In this document: positions 1 to 11,431 of the stretch, in pieces
Layout of the letters: each line of letters begins with the position of its first letter
Numbering within the stretch: position 1 is the stretch's first letter
NCBI GenBank assembly: GCA_029641185.1
Contig: JAPWGK010000037.1
Coordinates: 62,001 to 126,000, forward strand
Direction of reading: 5' to 3'
DNA length: 64,000 nucleotides
Source: Pseudofabraea citricarpa
Taxonomy: Eukaryota; Ascomycota; Leotiomycetes; Helotiales; Dermateaceae
Notes under the pieces: generated by a model
The model's input: only the letters and a program-made list of their open reading frames with translations
Database searches by the model: none
What the model was told of the DNA's origin: nothing
Position numbers and translations under genes: made by a program

Positions 1-202
1 CTCGGCGACCTGACCCCTCGCTTAAAATCATCCCCGCTCCTGACGACCATGATCACGACGTCACGAAATAGGAAATCGGGGGTAGAGCTTTCGAAGCTCC
101 CAACCACCCAAGCTTCCTGCACACGCACCACCACCACCACCACCACCACGAACGATTGCGACACCACACCAACATCCACGAACTCGAGCAGAGCTGCACA
201 CG

Positions 203-1579
203 ATGGTTCTCGACAACGCGTCGGACGCGACGGCCTCGGGCTCTTCGCACGACAGCACACCACCCAACGACAATGATCCTTACAACAACAACAAGCAGGA
301 CTACGACTACGACACCCACAACAGTGAGACAACAGTCTCAAACGGAGCAGTGAATTACCACATTGACGTAACCAAATTACCGCAACCATGGCCCATCGGC
401 GGGAGGCTATTTGGACATACGGAGCAGAACCTCGTGGCCGTGTTGGGGATGAAGATCCAGGCCGCGCAGAGCTTCATGAACCGGCCATTGACGCAAGAAG
501 AAGTGCAGGCCTTCGCATACCACTCGTCCAAGCAGCTCTCCATCACGTCGTACGGCCCGCCGATAGGCATAAGCTTCGGGTTATGGCGGAGCCATTCGAC
601 GGCTGAGAGTTTCCGCTTCCCATTCTACAAGCCGAGTCTCCAGGAGTTCACGCCCCAGCAGCTCGCAAGACTGGCTTCGCCGTCGGGCTTCTACATGGCG
701 CATGCCTTGCGCGGTTCCGCATATGGTCTGGTCGGCTACATCTTGGGCGATATCCTGGCCAGGACTTATGGCACGACGGTTGCTGCCGTTGGCGAGATGA
801 CGGATAAGCGATTGCATGCATTCGTGGTAGCTGCTAGGGAAAGGGCAAAGTTGCTGCAGTCACGAGGAAGGGTGCCGAATGAAGGCCCTAATGCAAATGC
901 GAATGCGGGCCAGAATACATCTCCAAACCAGAGGCAGGAGCAGGGTATGCAGCAAACACAAGGACCAAGGGCGCAGGCAATCGATGATGCAAGTCCTACT
1001 GGAGGAGCATATGGAGACACGGTTGATTACGGCTTCTCAGAGTCGCAGCAACAAGCACAGCAGACCAACATGGCAGGGGCAGGACAGCAGCAGCAACCAC
1101 AACAGCAACAACAACAACAGCAAGCTCCCTTCCAAACAAGCAGACCAGCAGCGCAACGTGCTCCCCCACCAGAATCCGAACCATTCACACTCTTCGACGA
1201 CGCATCCGCCACCAGCGGCGCCCAAAACCAACAAGCGCAGCAAGGCGCGGGGAACCAAAACAGCAGCGGTTCAGTATGGGAACGACTGCGGCAACAAGCG
1301 ACGACCAAGCCCAACAACCAAGGGCAGTCTTCAGACTGGCCCACGGAGCAATCCCCCAATCAGGCACAGGGGAATGGGTCATCGTGGCAGAGACGTCAGA
1401 CGGCCGCAGCCCAGAACGCCACACCCGGCGACGACAGCTTCTCCTACTCGAAGGGGGACGAGGAGAAGGGCTACGCGAAGGCGCAGGCGCAGAAGGAGTT
1501 CGATGCGCGCGTCGAGGCCGAGCGAGGCGGCGGAGACTTCTCGGGACGCGCCGGTGCAGGGGACCAGAAGCGATGGTAG
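203..1579 (+). CDS. Conserved fungal protein of unknown function, Q/N-rich C-terminus
   Basis: A single uninterrupted frame of 458 codons starts at the first ATG after a CA-rich leader. Residues about 50-215 look like a folded domain: a WPIGGRLFGH segment, a helical stretch, then a glycine-rich hydrophobic stretch (SAYGLVGYILGDILA) that could be one membrane helix. From about residue 225 the protein becomes low-complexity, rich in Gln, Asn, Ala and Ser, with a CAG/CAA-coded polyglutamine run near nt 1087-1125, and it ends in a charged tail. I recognise the N-terminal half as the kind of conserved protein found across filamentous ascomycetes but cannot name a family or reaction. The polyglutamine tail is probably disordered and variable in length. 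The other frames over the same DNA are shadows. The gene call is fairly sure; the function is unknown. Confidence 0.75.
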   Translation: MVLDNASDATASGSSHDSTPPNDNDPYNNNKQDYDYDTHNSETTVSNGAVNYHIDVTKLPQPWPIGGRLFGHTEQNLVAVLGMKIQAAQSFMNRPLTQEEVQAFAYHSSKQLSITSYGPPIGISFGLWRSHSTAESFRFPFYKPSLQEFTPQQLARLASPSGFYMAHALRGSAYGLVGYILGDILARTYGTTVAAVGEMTDKRLHAFVVAARERAKLLQSRGRVPNEGPNANANAGQNTSPNQRQEQGMQQTQGPRAQAIDDASPTGGAYGDTVDYGFSESQQQAQQTNMAGAGQQQQPQQQQQQQQAPFQTSRPAAQRAPPPESEPFTLFDDASATSGAQNQQAQQGAGNQNSSGSVWERLRQQATTKPNNQGQSSDWPTEQSPNQAQGNGSSWQRRQTAAAQNATPGDDSFSYSKGDEEKGYAKAQAQKEFDARVEAERGGGDFSGRAGAGDQKRW

Positions 1580-2143
1580 AGAGAGGGGAAGAGGGGAGGA
1601 AAATTGCATGGCCTTAGTTGTATGAATAGGGATGGGAAATGGGAAATGGGAATGGGACATCCCTTTTAACATCTTACCCCGGCTCCAAATTCCTGCTCTC
1701 GTTTTCTATCTTGTTGGTATACTCTCTTTGGCTTTCTGGTTTAAAACACCCTTCTCTTTGGCACGTTGAGGGCCCTGGGGTTTTCTCGTTCTCGAGTGAG
1801 TCGGTGACTGACTAAGTGAAGGATGGTGGAAGGTCCTTGCTGCTACTTCATCCAGATTCCTTTCTGTCATGTCCACCCATCTCTGTCTTCACACACACTC
1901 TCTCTCCATATCCTGCCAAGTGGCATTCTCACCCCTCACCTCTTGCCTTGCCATTCGAGTGAATCACTCTCATCTTGCTTGATATAATTAGTCAGTCACA
2001 CAGATTCCAACTAAGATTTTCAAAATGTCACAAAACATAGCACCTCTCAAGCGAGCTCAAGCGAGCGAGAGAGATATATTGATTTTCGAATTCTATCCCA
2101 AGATATCCATCTATCCATCTATCATGAATGAACGTTAATTCGT
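1580..2143. other. Intergenic, convergent 3' regions
   Basis: This stretch lies between the stop of the Q/N-rich gene and the stop of the MFS transporter. It is pyrimidine-rich with no coding frame of note, consistent with two 3' UTRs. Confidence 0.6.
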
Positions 2144-4209
2144 TCATTCCCGCTCATCAAACGCGGCCGGATCCTCACGATCGAGATCGATATCGCGCAT
2201 CCAGAGCGAGGTGAGCAAGCCGAGGGCAAAGACCGAGATGCCCGTGAGCTGGAGCGCTCGAATGACGCTCACATAGCTGTCGTTGATTGCGTCCCGTTCA
2301 GGCGTGCCCATGGCGTACGACTGGGCGACGATGATAGAGTTGGCGATGGCCGTCGCGTTCCCCTTGGCCGCCTCGGGAAGCGACCTCTCGAGGCGCGTGA
2401 GCAGCATAGACGACCACATCAGCGACGAGATCAGATCGCCCAGGAAATTGCCGATCGACGACGCCGTCGCGTAGAGGGCGCAGGCTGTTGCGATGTCTAG
2501 GAGGGAGGTTAGTAAGTTTGGGTTTACTTATATTCTGGACATTTGAGGAAAAGTGCATAAAGAAAAAAAGAAAAAGACTGACCTCGTGCGCTCACAGCTG
2601 CCTGCACTCCAACCTGCACGATCAAACCGCCCATTCCGGTTCCGATTCCAACCAAAACCTGCGCGGCCATGATCTGCGCGATCGAGCTACTTCTCGTCGT
2701 GTAGACGAGCAACAAAGCCGCCGAGCCGATCCGCAACATGACGCCCACGACCATGATCCACTTGTAGCGTTTGGTAAACTTGACCACGGCGCTCGCCATC
2801 AAGCCCGCAATGACGCTGACGAAGAGCGACACAAGGCCTGCGTTCGTGGCCACGCTGGGCGATTCGTTACGGGCGACTACAAGATAGCTGTAAAAATAGG
2901 GCTGGTAGATAGCGAAGCCGCCAAACAAGAAGATGGCGAGAAGGCATCCCCCGGCAACGGTCCTGTCGCGGGCCAGATGCATGGCCAGGATGGGATGGCG
3001 CGCCACGTGGAGCTCGTAGTAGCAGAAAATCACCAAGAGCAGGATCCCGCTGGCGCCGATGATGGTCGAGGTCATCGAGTACGACTGCGGCGTCGAGTTT
3101 GCCGCCGAAAACAAGATGAAGGCCAGCCCCGTAGTGAACATGGTAAAGCCGATAATGTCAAAATGCAAGTTATGCAGTGACGGCTTGGCACGTCTTGCAG
3201 TAGGCTCTGCTTTTGGCGACTGCGGCGTATAACGCTTTTCGCGGCAGTAGAGGGATAGCAATAGCGGGATTGCTGACACGGGAACGATGACTGCCCTAAT
3301 CATGTTGCATTAGTATGGATAATCCGAAGGGCTTGGTAGCGGTATTTATTACCATATTCCATATCCCCTAACCAACAATTAGCTTTTTCACGTCCAGCAA
3401 GGTAGCAGAAACAACTTACAATCTCCAGTGGTTTGGTACGAGGGCCTCAACAATTGGGGCCGCAGTAAAAACCGTGATCATCCAGGGGGTCATAGGCATC
3501 GCGGTCGCCAAAGCTCGATTCGGTAGGCTCGAGGTATCCGCAACTATAATCGTCTATACTGCGACTTAGTAACCACCACCACGGCAATTATCCCCTCGCG
3601 CAGCTGAACGTACCTCCATAAACTGGATGCCAACCTGCCCAGTCGCATAGGCAAACTGCGAAAACATAAATGCGTCCAATCCCGGCGAGCTAGCCAATCC
3701 GACGAAGCCGATTGTGAGAATGGTGATGGAGAAGAGGAAGGATTCGAATCGTCCATAGCTATCAGCCAAGATTGCTATCGGGGGTCTCGCTGCCGCCGTG
3801 CTGTACGAGGAACAAACCATTAGCATACTCTCGGACAACTCGGGGTGCTCGGTCAGACAGGAACGTACACGAAATTCTGCATGGAGCTTAAGATGCCCAG
3901 CTTCCCATTCGCACTAAATGTCGACAAGGCATATGTCTGCAGCGACTGCACCGTCTGCGCATCTAGAGAGATGGCGAGGGCGAGTAACAGAATACCGAAC
4001 CATGCGAACGGGGCCGACGCCAGCCATGACCTCGATATATTCCTCCTACTCCGCGATGGTTGTAAGGGCGACGGAGGCGATGGTGAAGATGAAGATGTGG
4101 AGGTGGATAATAATGGGGTATTGACATCGACGACACTGCTGGACGCTGCGGCAAGGGACATATTGGGATCGTAGGGGCTGAGATGCTGTTGCGAAAGTGA
4201 ATTCTCCAT
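2144..4209 (-). CDS. MFS transporter, siderophore-iron transporter type
   Basis: Six exons, complement(join(2144..2496,2583..3295,3353..3367,3420..3553,3614..3800,3869..4209)), give a 580-residue protein with frame kept at every junction. After a Ser/Pro-rich cytosolic N-tail (about 75 residues) come the family's first-helix region (LDAQTVQSLQTYA), the ARPPIAILADSYGR loop, the VADTSSLPNRAL loop after helix 4, and further helices to a short acidic C-terminus. This arrangement is that of fungal siderophore-iron transporters of the ARN/Mir group, proton symporters that import ferric siderophores. Exon 4 (3353-3367) is only 15 nt but is needed to build the conserved R-L-G-Y-G-I-W segment. The upstream region holds an ATCAGATAA site at 4822, as expected for a gene repressed by a SreA-type iron regulator. 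The siderophore subclass is inferred; a multidrug role cannot be excluded. Confidence 0.85.
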
Positions 4210-4821
4210 GGCTCAGGGCGGGCTGACTGTACTGAGTGAAAGATAGGCTGGGGCTCGCTGTAAAATAACGGATAATATATGGGGTATCTCTCTATAGCAA
4301 ACAAAAACAAGAAATCAAATAAATCAAATGCGGCAAATGCTGCTCGTCCGTGAAAAATAATATGTAGATCGTATCGGGTCGTGAATGCTGGTGCTGATGC
4401 TGAGGATCAAAGTGGATGATATGCTGAGGAGGCAGAGAGGTCACTGTCGGTATGCTGTTGGTCGCAGCTACACCTGCATCTCTCGAGCTGAACTAGCGAT
4501 GCATGTAACGCAAGCCCCCTTGGAAACGGACAGACAAACAAATCAAAAAAAGCCACGGAACACAGGAAGAAGCAAATGTGCATAAGCAAATTCAAGGAGC
4601 GGGAAGGAAAGTCTATGGGCGATGATGATGCTCTTGCGGTCGACTCGGGGGTAGCGAGGTGAAGTATGGAGAAGGCGACAAAAGAGAGGAAGAGGTCCAA
4701 GCAGAAGGGGACGGGCCGGTGTTTTGACTTCTTTCCATTTGTCTTGCGTCTTTTGAGTTGGCTGTCAGTTCTGGCTGGTCGAGAAGCCTGCAGGTGGGTT
4801 GCATAAACAGGGACCGGACGG

Positions 4822-4830
4822 ATCAGATAA
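4822..4830 (+). promoter_or_regulatory. ATCAGATAA, SreA/Fep1-type iron GATA site
   Basis: An exact match to ATCWGATAA, the known site of fungal iron-responsive GATA repressors. It lies about 610 bp upstream of the MFS transporter ATG. Confidence 0.55.
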
Positions 4831-7453
4831 GATTGATTGATTTGGGTTTGGACTCCGAAGAAGGCGAGATGAGGCGAGTAGGGTGCGGTAGTGGTAGTGC
4901 AGATTTGCAGTGCAGAGTGCAGGTGCAGCTACCGCAGACTTATGTATGCGTGTGTACCCTTATGTATAAAAAAAGGAAAAAGGGCAAAGTGGGTTGGGGG
5001 GTAAGGGGGGAGTGAGGTCAGACAGCCAGATGGGCCCGTAGAGAGTTTCCGGGTTAGGCGCTTGCACTGCTTTTTGCAGAGTAATTCGTGCAGCGCGCAG
5101 CAGCTGCCGTACGTATGGCATTCTAAAGCAGGCTGGCTGGTGGGCTGGCTGGGCTGGACCTGGATGCTCTCGCTGTTGCTGCCTCGCCCTTGCGTCGTGC
5201 CGTACTCACAACTCACACACAATCACGCCGTACGCGTGATACCTGATTAAGACACGGGCCGTGACAGCTCAGCTGATTGTAGGGAATCGATGGTTGGACC
5301 ATGGTTGACCATGGTTGGAGAGCTGAATGCGTGGCTGGCGCCTTTGCCGCGGATGGATGATGGTGGTGGTGAGTGAGTCACTGGGGTTTAGTGAGGATGT
5401 GGTGTGTGTCTAGGACCGAGGGCATCGATGGTCGTGCGAGAGTCGGAGGCGGGGTTGAGTGAAGGTATTTAGGTAGAAGCTGTGTAAACCATCGACACAA
5501 GCAGTATTGAGATCCCAGGATTGTTGTGTTAGCATCGATGCATTGTCAGGAACTAAGGAGGGAAGAGAGTAAAGGTGTGAGACAAAACAAATGGCTTCAT
5601 ATCTCCAGGTATGTAGGCAGGTGCTTGAGAACAAGAGGGGAAGGGGAGAGAGAGAGAGGGAGAATCCATAGCTGGCCGGATGAGTCAGCACCTTGGTCCA
5701 TACAACCACGTGCACGCGACCAAACATCAGCCGACTCGGAGTCCCATGATTCTAAACCCACGCCTCACTTTTATTATCTTCAAACCCCAGCGAAGCATCT
5801 GACTGACTACGCCCCGTGGCGGCGCCAGCACAGCGAACCAGCAGCGCAATCAGGGACACGCATTTATTATTTAGACTCCCGCCCTGCCCCTCGGATATAT
5901 TTTGGACCATGACGAGCCTCTCCTCTTCACCTCTTCTTACTATTTTCCTCGACGTCGAACGGTGTAGATTTCCTTTTTGCGCGCTACTACGAATTGTTCG
6001 TTCGTTGTACAAGATGTTGTTGGTCGGACAAGCATCTATCGACTGGACCCAACCCGAAACCCCCACTGTCAATCAAGCTTAGCCCCCCGAACCTGGCAAA
6101 CTCCTGGTGCTGCAGTTCCTTTCCATTACATCATAGGTATCCGAAGAGACAACACGATCCGGCTCCTTCACGTTGTTCCAGCGCATCTTCAGGACAGTGT
6201 TTTTTCCCCGTCCCTCTCTCATACACCGCTATCTCTCTTCCTCTCTTTCTCTCCTGTTTTGTTTTTTTCCTTCCCCTCTCCACGACGATGAGGGGTGACA
6301 TGTCAGGGTCTTGACACTGACAGAAAAGGCTCGGTGGGTCGTGCCAGATCGGGAAGGCAAGAAAGAGGTTGCTCCCGGAACATCATGTAATCGTGCAAGG
6401 TCACAGCGCAGCGCAGTGCAGAGCAGAGCTCCATCCAGTCATGCAGGGGGAGCCGAAGGCTGATTTGTGATTCGCGCGAACTGGGAAGCGAGCTTGCTTC
6501 ACTCAACCTTAGGCGGCGGCATTCTGGATGGATAATGATGATGACTCGACGAGAGAATCCCTAAAACGCATGAGGATGACTCGGCTTCTTCGCGTCTGGT
6601 GCGCGATAGCCTTGTTCGATCGGGATGTGTATTCGCGGCATGGGAATTGGGAATTTGGAAGTGGGAGCCTGGGAGGTCGGGCAATCGTCTGCCTGGGTCT
6701 CTGGGCCCGACACAGACTTTTATGAAAGGTGAGCGAGTGCTGTGCAATTGCACGAAGAGACTCTTCTCTCTTGAAGGATTGTGATTGTGATTGTGATTGC
6801 CATCCAGGGGGATTCTCACTTTCCCACGCGTGCTAGGGACGCGAACTAACCGAGGTGAAATTCATTAGCCTTGAGATTCTCCTTGCCATGATGGGTTGGG
6901 TTGTTGGGATTGAAAGATTCCAGGTAACACTACACCACCAAGTTAATGTGAGAATCAGTTAGGGAATTGAAGTAAAATGAAACTTTTATAACCAGAGCAG
7001 AGAGAGTTGCATTATTCAACGCCATCCTCATAGAACAACAACCAGATAATCCACACTAGACCAGAGTCCAGTTTCCTAATCTCAACTGTCACGAGAACTC
7101 AAGAGAGTAACTATCCTCTAACATGGAGAAGTTACTTCTGACCAGACGGCTTCCATCTCGTGTCGAGTTACCCTCTTTTTGTTTTGTTTTTAGATTCCCT
7201 CAAACTCTCCGTATTCCTCTTCTTGACCAAAACCCAATCTACCCTGCCACGCACAAAGAGGCACAGCAGAAGACGCAACGCAACGCAACGCAACGCAACC
7301 AAACCTCGCCTCTAAACTCTCATCTCAACAAAGCCCAAAGCCCAAAGCCTCAAGCCTCAAGCCGGTCGGCAAGCAAGAGCGGTAAATCCGGAACCGGATG
7401 AGCAGGCACGAACAACAAACCACACGCACGAAAACTCCGTACGACGGAAAGGG

Positions 7454-7462
7454 ATCTGATAA
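7454..7462 (+). promoter_or_regulatory. ATCTGATAA, SreA/Fep1-type iron GATA site
   Basis: An exact match to ATCWGATAA, about 700 bp upstream of the FAD oxidoreductase ATG; first of three sites within 190 bp. Confidence 0.55.
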
Positions 7463-7580
7463 GATTACCTCGAATACCGAACGGAGCAGCGCCCGTCGCA
7501 GAAGTGAGCAGAGGCAGAGCAGGAAGACCCGGCACGAAGTGGAACCCTCCAACCAATCCATCGCTCGCCGCACTAGCAGG

Positions 7581-7589
7581 ATCAGATAA
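7581..7589 (+). promoter_or_regulatory. ATCAGATAA, SreA/Fep1-type iron GATA site
   Basis: An exact ATCWGATAA match in the same orientation as its neighbours at 7454 and 7634, about 575 bp upstream of the FAD oxidoreductase ATG. Confidence 0.55.
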
Positions 7590-7633
7590 AACCCCTTGGC
7601 GGTCCCGCGCTCATCCCATTGGCCCAGCAGAGG

Positions 7634-7642
7634 ATCTGATAA
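7634..7642 (+). promoter_or_regulatory. ATCTGATAA, SreA/Fep1-type iron GATA site
   Basis: The third exact ATCWGATAA match in this cluster, about 520 bp upstream of the FAD oxidoreductase ATG. Confidence 0.55.
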
Positions 7643-8162
7643 GCACCACCCGCCTATCTATGCTATCTTAGCCTCGGCCGGGTTCGGATTTGTCTAGGCC
7701 GAGGGGTTCGGAGATGGGAATCTCGAAAATAAAAAAGAATAGGATGATGATGAGGGAGGTAGGGCTGAAGAGATCCAGTGTTTGGTGCTATATCGTTTCT
7801 GCTTTCCTCTTGAGAGAGATGCGAGGTAGGTCGAGACGGCAAAGTGCTGGGTTCATGGTATGGTAGGGGCAGAAGTCTCTCTGTACTCTACTGTACTGTA
7901 CTGTACTGTAGGTACCTGTGTACATCGTCCTGCCATAGAGGGGCAGTTGCAGATGCGCATCTGGAAAGATTCGGTAGGTAGCTAGGTGAGAGAGAGTGTT
8001 TATACAAGATAACATAACTCTCCATCTACCTCTTCTTCTTTTCTTTTTCTTCTTCCTCTTCTCATCCTCCACTCTCTTATTCTATCTACATCCTCACTCT
8101 CTCTTCTTTGCTCACCTCTCCCCCCTCGCAAAACACAACACCCAGAAGAACCCCCCTCGAAA

Positions 8163-9950
8163 ATGCTCCAGCACGTCGCCGCGAGCGTAGCCAAATCCTA
8201 CAATGTCCTCGTCATCGGCGGCGCCTACGCAGGCATGGCAGCCGTGATCAAGCTGCTCGAGAGCGCCGACGGCAAATCGAGTGGTGGGGTTGGGGCTGGG
8301 GGATTAAAGAAACCCTTACACATCACGCTGCTCGATTCGCGGGATGGGTTCTGTACGTATATCTCTCTCACTCACTCCTTGTCCCCAAACCAAGCCCAAC
8401 TCCCAAACCGAACCCCTCAAAAAGAAAAAGAAGAAAAAAATTCCTAACCCCAATGCAAAAAAAGATCACACAATCGGCTCCCCCCTCGTCTTCGCCGACC
8501 CGGCCTTCACCCCCAAGGCCTGGCGCCGCTTCGCCGGCATCAAGGAGCTGCAGCGCGACGATGTCGAGTTCGTGCACGGCCGAGCGACGCGCATCGACTG
8601 CGCCGAGAAGACGGCCGTCTATACGCGAGGTGAGGCAGACGAGCAGGTCGTCATCCGCTACGACTACCTCGTGGTGGCCGCGGGCTTGAAGCGTCGATGG
8701 CCCGTGGTGCCCGTGGCGGCGACGAAGGAGAAGTACGTCGCGAGCGTGACGGGGTTTATCGACGAGCTGAAGAGGGCGCGGGATAGTGTTGTCGTTGTGG
8801 GCGGTGGTGAGTCTTTTCTTCCTCTTTTTTTTTTGCACTTTATTTCTTCTTTCGGACAGCCCTCCCTCTCTTTCTGTCGGTCTTTCTCGGTACTGATCTC
8901 ATCCCCTTCGCAGGTGCCGTCGGTATCGAAGTCGCAGCCGAGCTGAAGGTCGTCCACCCGAGCCTCGACATCATCCTCGTGCACTCCCGAGCCGAGCTGC
9001 TCTCCAACGAAGACCTCTCGGCCGAGTTCAAGCAGAAGGCCCTGGAGCTGCTGCGCGCCACAGGCGTCGAGGTGATTCTGAACCAGCGCATCGCCGACGA
9101 CAAGACGGTGCGCATCAAGAGCGAGAGCAACGAGCAAGAAGACGAAGGCTACGAGATCACGCTCGCGAACGGCCGCACCATCCGCGCCAGCAAGATCATC
9201 AATGGCGTGTCGGGCAGCGTTCCCAGCACGGATTTCCTGCCGCGCGACGTGGTAGACAAGGAGGGATACGTGAAGGTCCTGCCATCGTACGTCCAGTGCC
9301 CCATTCCCCCTCCCAAGAAAAAGAAACAGAGAAGACAAAGGAGAAAAAGAAACAGCTCCCCATACCAGCACCAGCTAACAGAGACACGAAAAAAAAAGAT
9401 TGCAGTTCCCCCCCACCGTCCCAAACTCCACGCACCACTTCAGCGTCGGCGACCTCTCAGCCGTGTCGGGCATCAAGCGCGGCGGCGCCGCTATGGCTAT
9501 GGGCCAGCAGGCGGCTTCGAGCATCATCTCGCTGATCCGCGCAGCGGAATCTGAGGACGAGGGCGAGAAGACCAGTCCGGAGCTGGCTCAGTGGCCCGAA
9601 GTGCCTGCTATGATTGCCCTCGCTGTCGGCAAGACTGCTTGCTCGTACCATCCGGACGTGGGCGTCAAGGAGGGGCCCGAGGTTATGGTGCCGTATTTTG
9701 GCGACGATCTTGGCTGGGAGAGTAAGTCTTTCTCTTTCTTTCTCTTTCTTCTTTTTCTTTTGTTTTTCTTCTTCTTCTTCTTCTTCTTCTTCTTCTTCTT
9801 CTTCTTCTTCTTCTTCTTCTTCGGTGAAGGGGTGTGAGTTGGTGGTTGTGTTGGTGCTGTATTGCTGCTGGTGCTTGGATGCTGACCGTGTCACTAGTTT
9901 GTTGGAATATCTTGAAGCTCAAGGAGACGGATGATCCGAGTGAATTCTGA
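8163..9950 (+). CDS. FAD/NAD(P)H oxidoreductase, AIF/AMID-like
   Basis: Five exons, join(8163..8352,8465..8806,8914..9286,9399..9721,9898..9950), encode 426 residues. A first Rossmann motif (VLVIGGAYAGMAA, about residues 15-27) binds FAD. A second (VVVVGGGAVGIEVAAEL, about 175-191) binds NAD(P)H. The C-terminal FAD motif is represented by FSVGDLSAVSGIKRGG. This is the two-dinucleotide fold of the AMID/FSP1/type-II NADH dehydrogenase group, which passes electrons from NAD(P)H to quinones or other acceptors. Exon 2 must start at 8465 to give GFYHTIGSP, and exon 4 at 9399 to keep frame, which decided those acceptors. Intron 4 carries a long TTC microsatellite. Three iron-type GATA sites lie upstream, so iron-regulated expression is possible. 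Neighbouring divergent gene: the MFS transporter. Confidence 0.87.
9767..9823 (+). repeat. (TTC)n microsatellite inside an intron
   Basis: About 18 near-perfect TTC units fill much of the last intron of the FAD oxidoreductase. Read in other frames they give poly-Ser, poly-Phe or, on the other strand, poly-Glu and poly-Arg frames that are not genes. Confidence 0.9.
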
Positions 9951-10296
9951 GGGAACTGCCGAGTTTGGGGGCGTCTGGAGTTCAGTCGTGTAGGATAAAG
10001 AAGTATGTAATGATCGCGTCGTGAGTACGTATATGGCCTTGTCATTCATCACCTACCTAGATAAATTATATGGATCTAACCATCAGTGATAGCAAGGAAA
10101 GTCTCCTGCGCAAAGCTTGAAAGCGGTGCAGTCGCGTATTAAGTTTTCCAGATCTTATAAGCTCCTTATTGAATTGTAAACAAGCGAGGTCATGGCTTTT
10201 GATATAATACTACAGCTACATTAATAAATACCCATTATGCCGCTCAGCGCGGATGTGAACGCCCGAGAGCAACGGTACCCACAAAGAAAATTAAAA
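9951..10296. other. Intergenic, convergent 3' regions
   Basis: This lies between the stop codons of the FAD oxidoreductase and the SDR. It is AT-rich and contains nothing recognisable. Confidence 0.6.
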
Positions 10297-11431
10297 CTAG
10301 TTAGCTCTCTGCATTTCCTCCGCCATGTCTAGAGTCTTTCCTCGGCTATTGCGAATACTCTCTTGCAGCCAAGAGGGCCAGCCACGAATCGTGCTGAGGA
10401 AGTTGAGTTCGCGCGGTAATATGAGATGTGCACTCTTGCCCGAAAGCACCTGATCAACAACGGTCTTTGCCACGTCCTCAGCCTCGATAACAAGTTCCTT
10501 GAATCTCGGGTCTGCAATGAGTGGTGCGGTCAAAGGAGTACGAACCCACGACGGAGTAACAAGGCTATCATTTTCATCAGTGACTTAGTAAGCAAGATAA
10601 AGGGGAAGGGAAGCATACGTCGTGCGCACATTCGGCGCGTTGTGTCTCGCTCGCAATTCTGATCGCAGTCCCTCGTGGAAAGTGACCGTACTGCTTTTCG
10701 TGCACGCGTAGTCGACCATTCCTGCAAGAGTCACGTATGAACTCATGCTAGAGACCGTCACGACGTGACCGTGATCTTTCTTGATCATATCGGGTAGGAA
10801 CTCCTTCACGGTCCAGAAGTGACTCATGGTATTGACCTCGAAGACCTTGCGTACCTCCGACTCGGGCGCCGAGATGATCGAAGAGAAAGCACCAGACACG
10901 CCTGCATTGTTGATCAAGATAGTCGGCTGTCCATGCTTCTTGCGAATCTCATCGGCAACCTCGGCGAGCTGTGTAGAATTCGTTACGTCGCAGGCAAAGA
11001 AGAAGATGCTTTTTGCTGCTGTGGTATTAGCAGGATCCAATGCAACACAGAGGCGTAGATAACTAACGTAATTCCTTCTGGGGAGCTTGCACGTCTAGGA
11101 TCACAACCTTGACTCCTTTGGCGGCAAACTCCCTGGCCATCAACTCCCCAATCCCACTCGCACCTCCTGTAATCAGTGCCAATTCCTGGCTCTTGACGAT
11201 TGTCGCGGCTGGCTTCGAATTATTGAGAACGAAGACTGAGAGCCGGTTCGAGAGGATGCGGCCTATGCTAATAGAGAGGCATATTTTCAGAGTGCGGACG
11301 ACGCCAGCAGAGGTGACGAGCGCAAGCAAACGTGGTGGGAGGACCGAGGCAAGCCTTGCGGGGTAATAGAGAATAGCGAGCAGGAGAGGACCTGTAGTTA
11401 GCGGGTTACGGAAGGGTGATATGGACGCCAT
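10297..11431 (-). CDS. Short-chain dehydrogenase/reductase, SDR16C/RDH10-like
   Basis: Three exons, complement(join(10297..10564,10619..11018,11068..11431)), encode 343 residues from the ATG at 11431; an in-frame ATG at 11491 would add 20. An N-terminal hydrophobic region of about 60 residues probably anchors the protein in the ER or lipid-droplet membrane. The Rossmann motif TGGASGIG follows at about residue 85. The structural NNAG motif reads INNAGVSG, the catalytic Ser lies in VSSMSS, and the Tyr-Lys pair is YACTK. These are the hallmarks of classical SDRs. The hydrophobic N-terminus and the C-terminal LPRELNFLSTIRGWPSW segment fit the SDR16C group, which oxidises or reduces retinoid-like, steroid or long-chain alcohol substrates. 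The substrate here is unknown. The introns are 49 and 54 bp. It converges with the FAD oxidoreductase. Confidence 0.87.

Larger units (their letters stand above)
4210..8162. other. Long divergent intergenic region with four iron-type GATA motifs
   Basis: This 4 kb stretch separates the divergent MFS and FAD-oxidoreductase genes. The frames in it lack family features and behave like chance ORFs in CT- and GA-rich DNA. It contains an (ACGCA)n-like run near 7270-7300, a CTGTA run near 7885-7910, and long pyrimidine tracts before the FAD gene's ATG that look like a transcription start zone. The notable content is the set of ATCWGATAA sites listed separately. Confidence 0.6.

Noticed and set aside
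879..1625. 248-codon frame overlapping the first gene
   Set aside because: It is an alternate frame through CAG/CAA-rich DNA with no conserved features.
7123..7401. 92-codon frame upstream of the FAD oxidoreductase
   Set aside because: It runs through an ACGCA repeat and low-complexity DNA and shows no family features; more likely part of a promoter or leader.
9457..9894. Poly-Glu and poly-Arg minus-strand frames
   Set aside because: They come from the TTC microsatellite in an intron of the plus-strand FAD gene.
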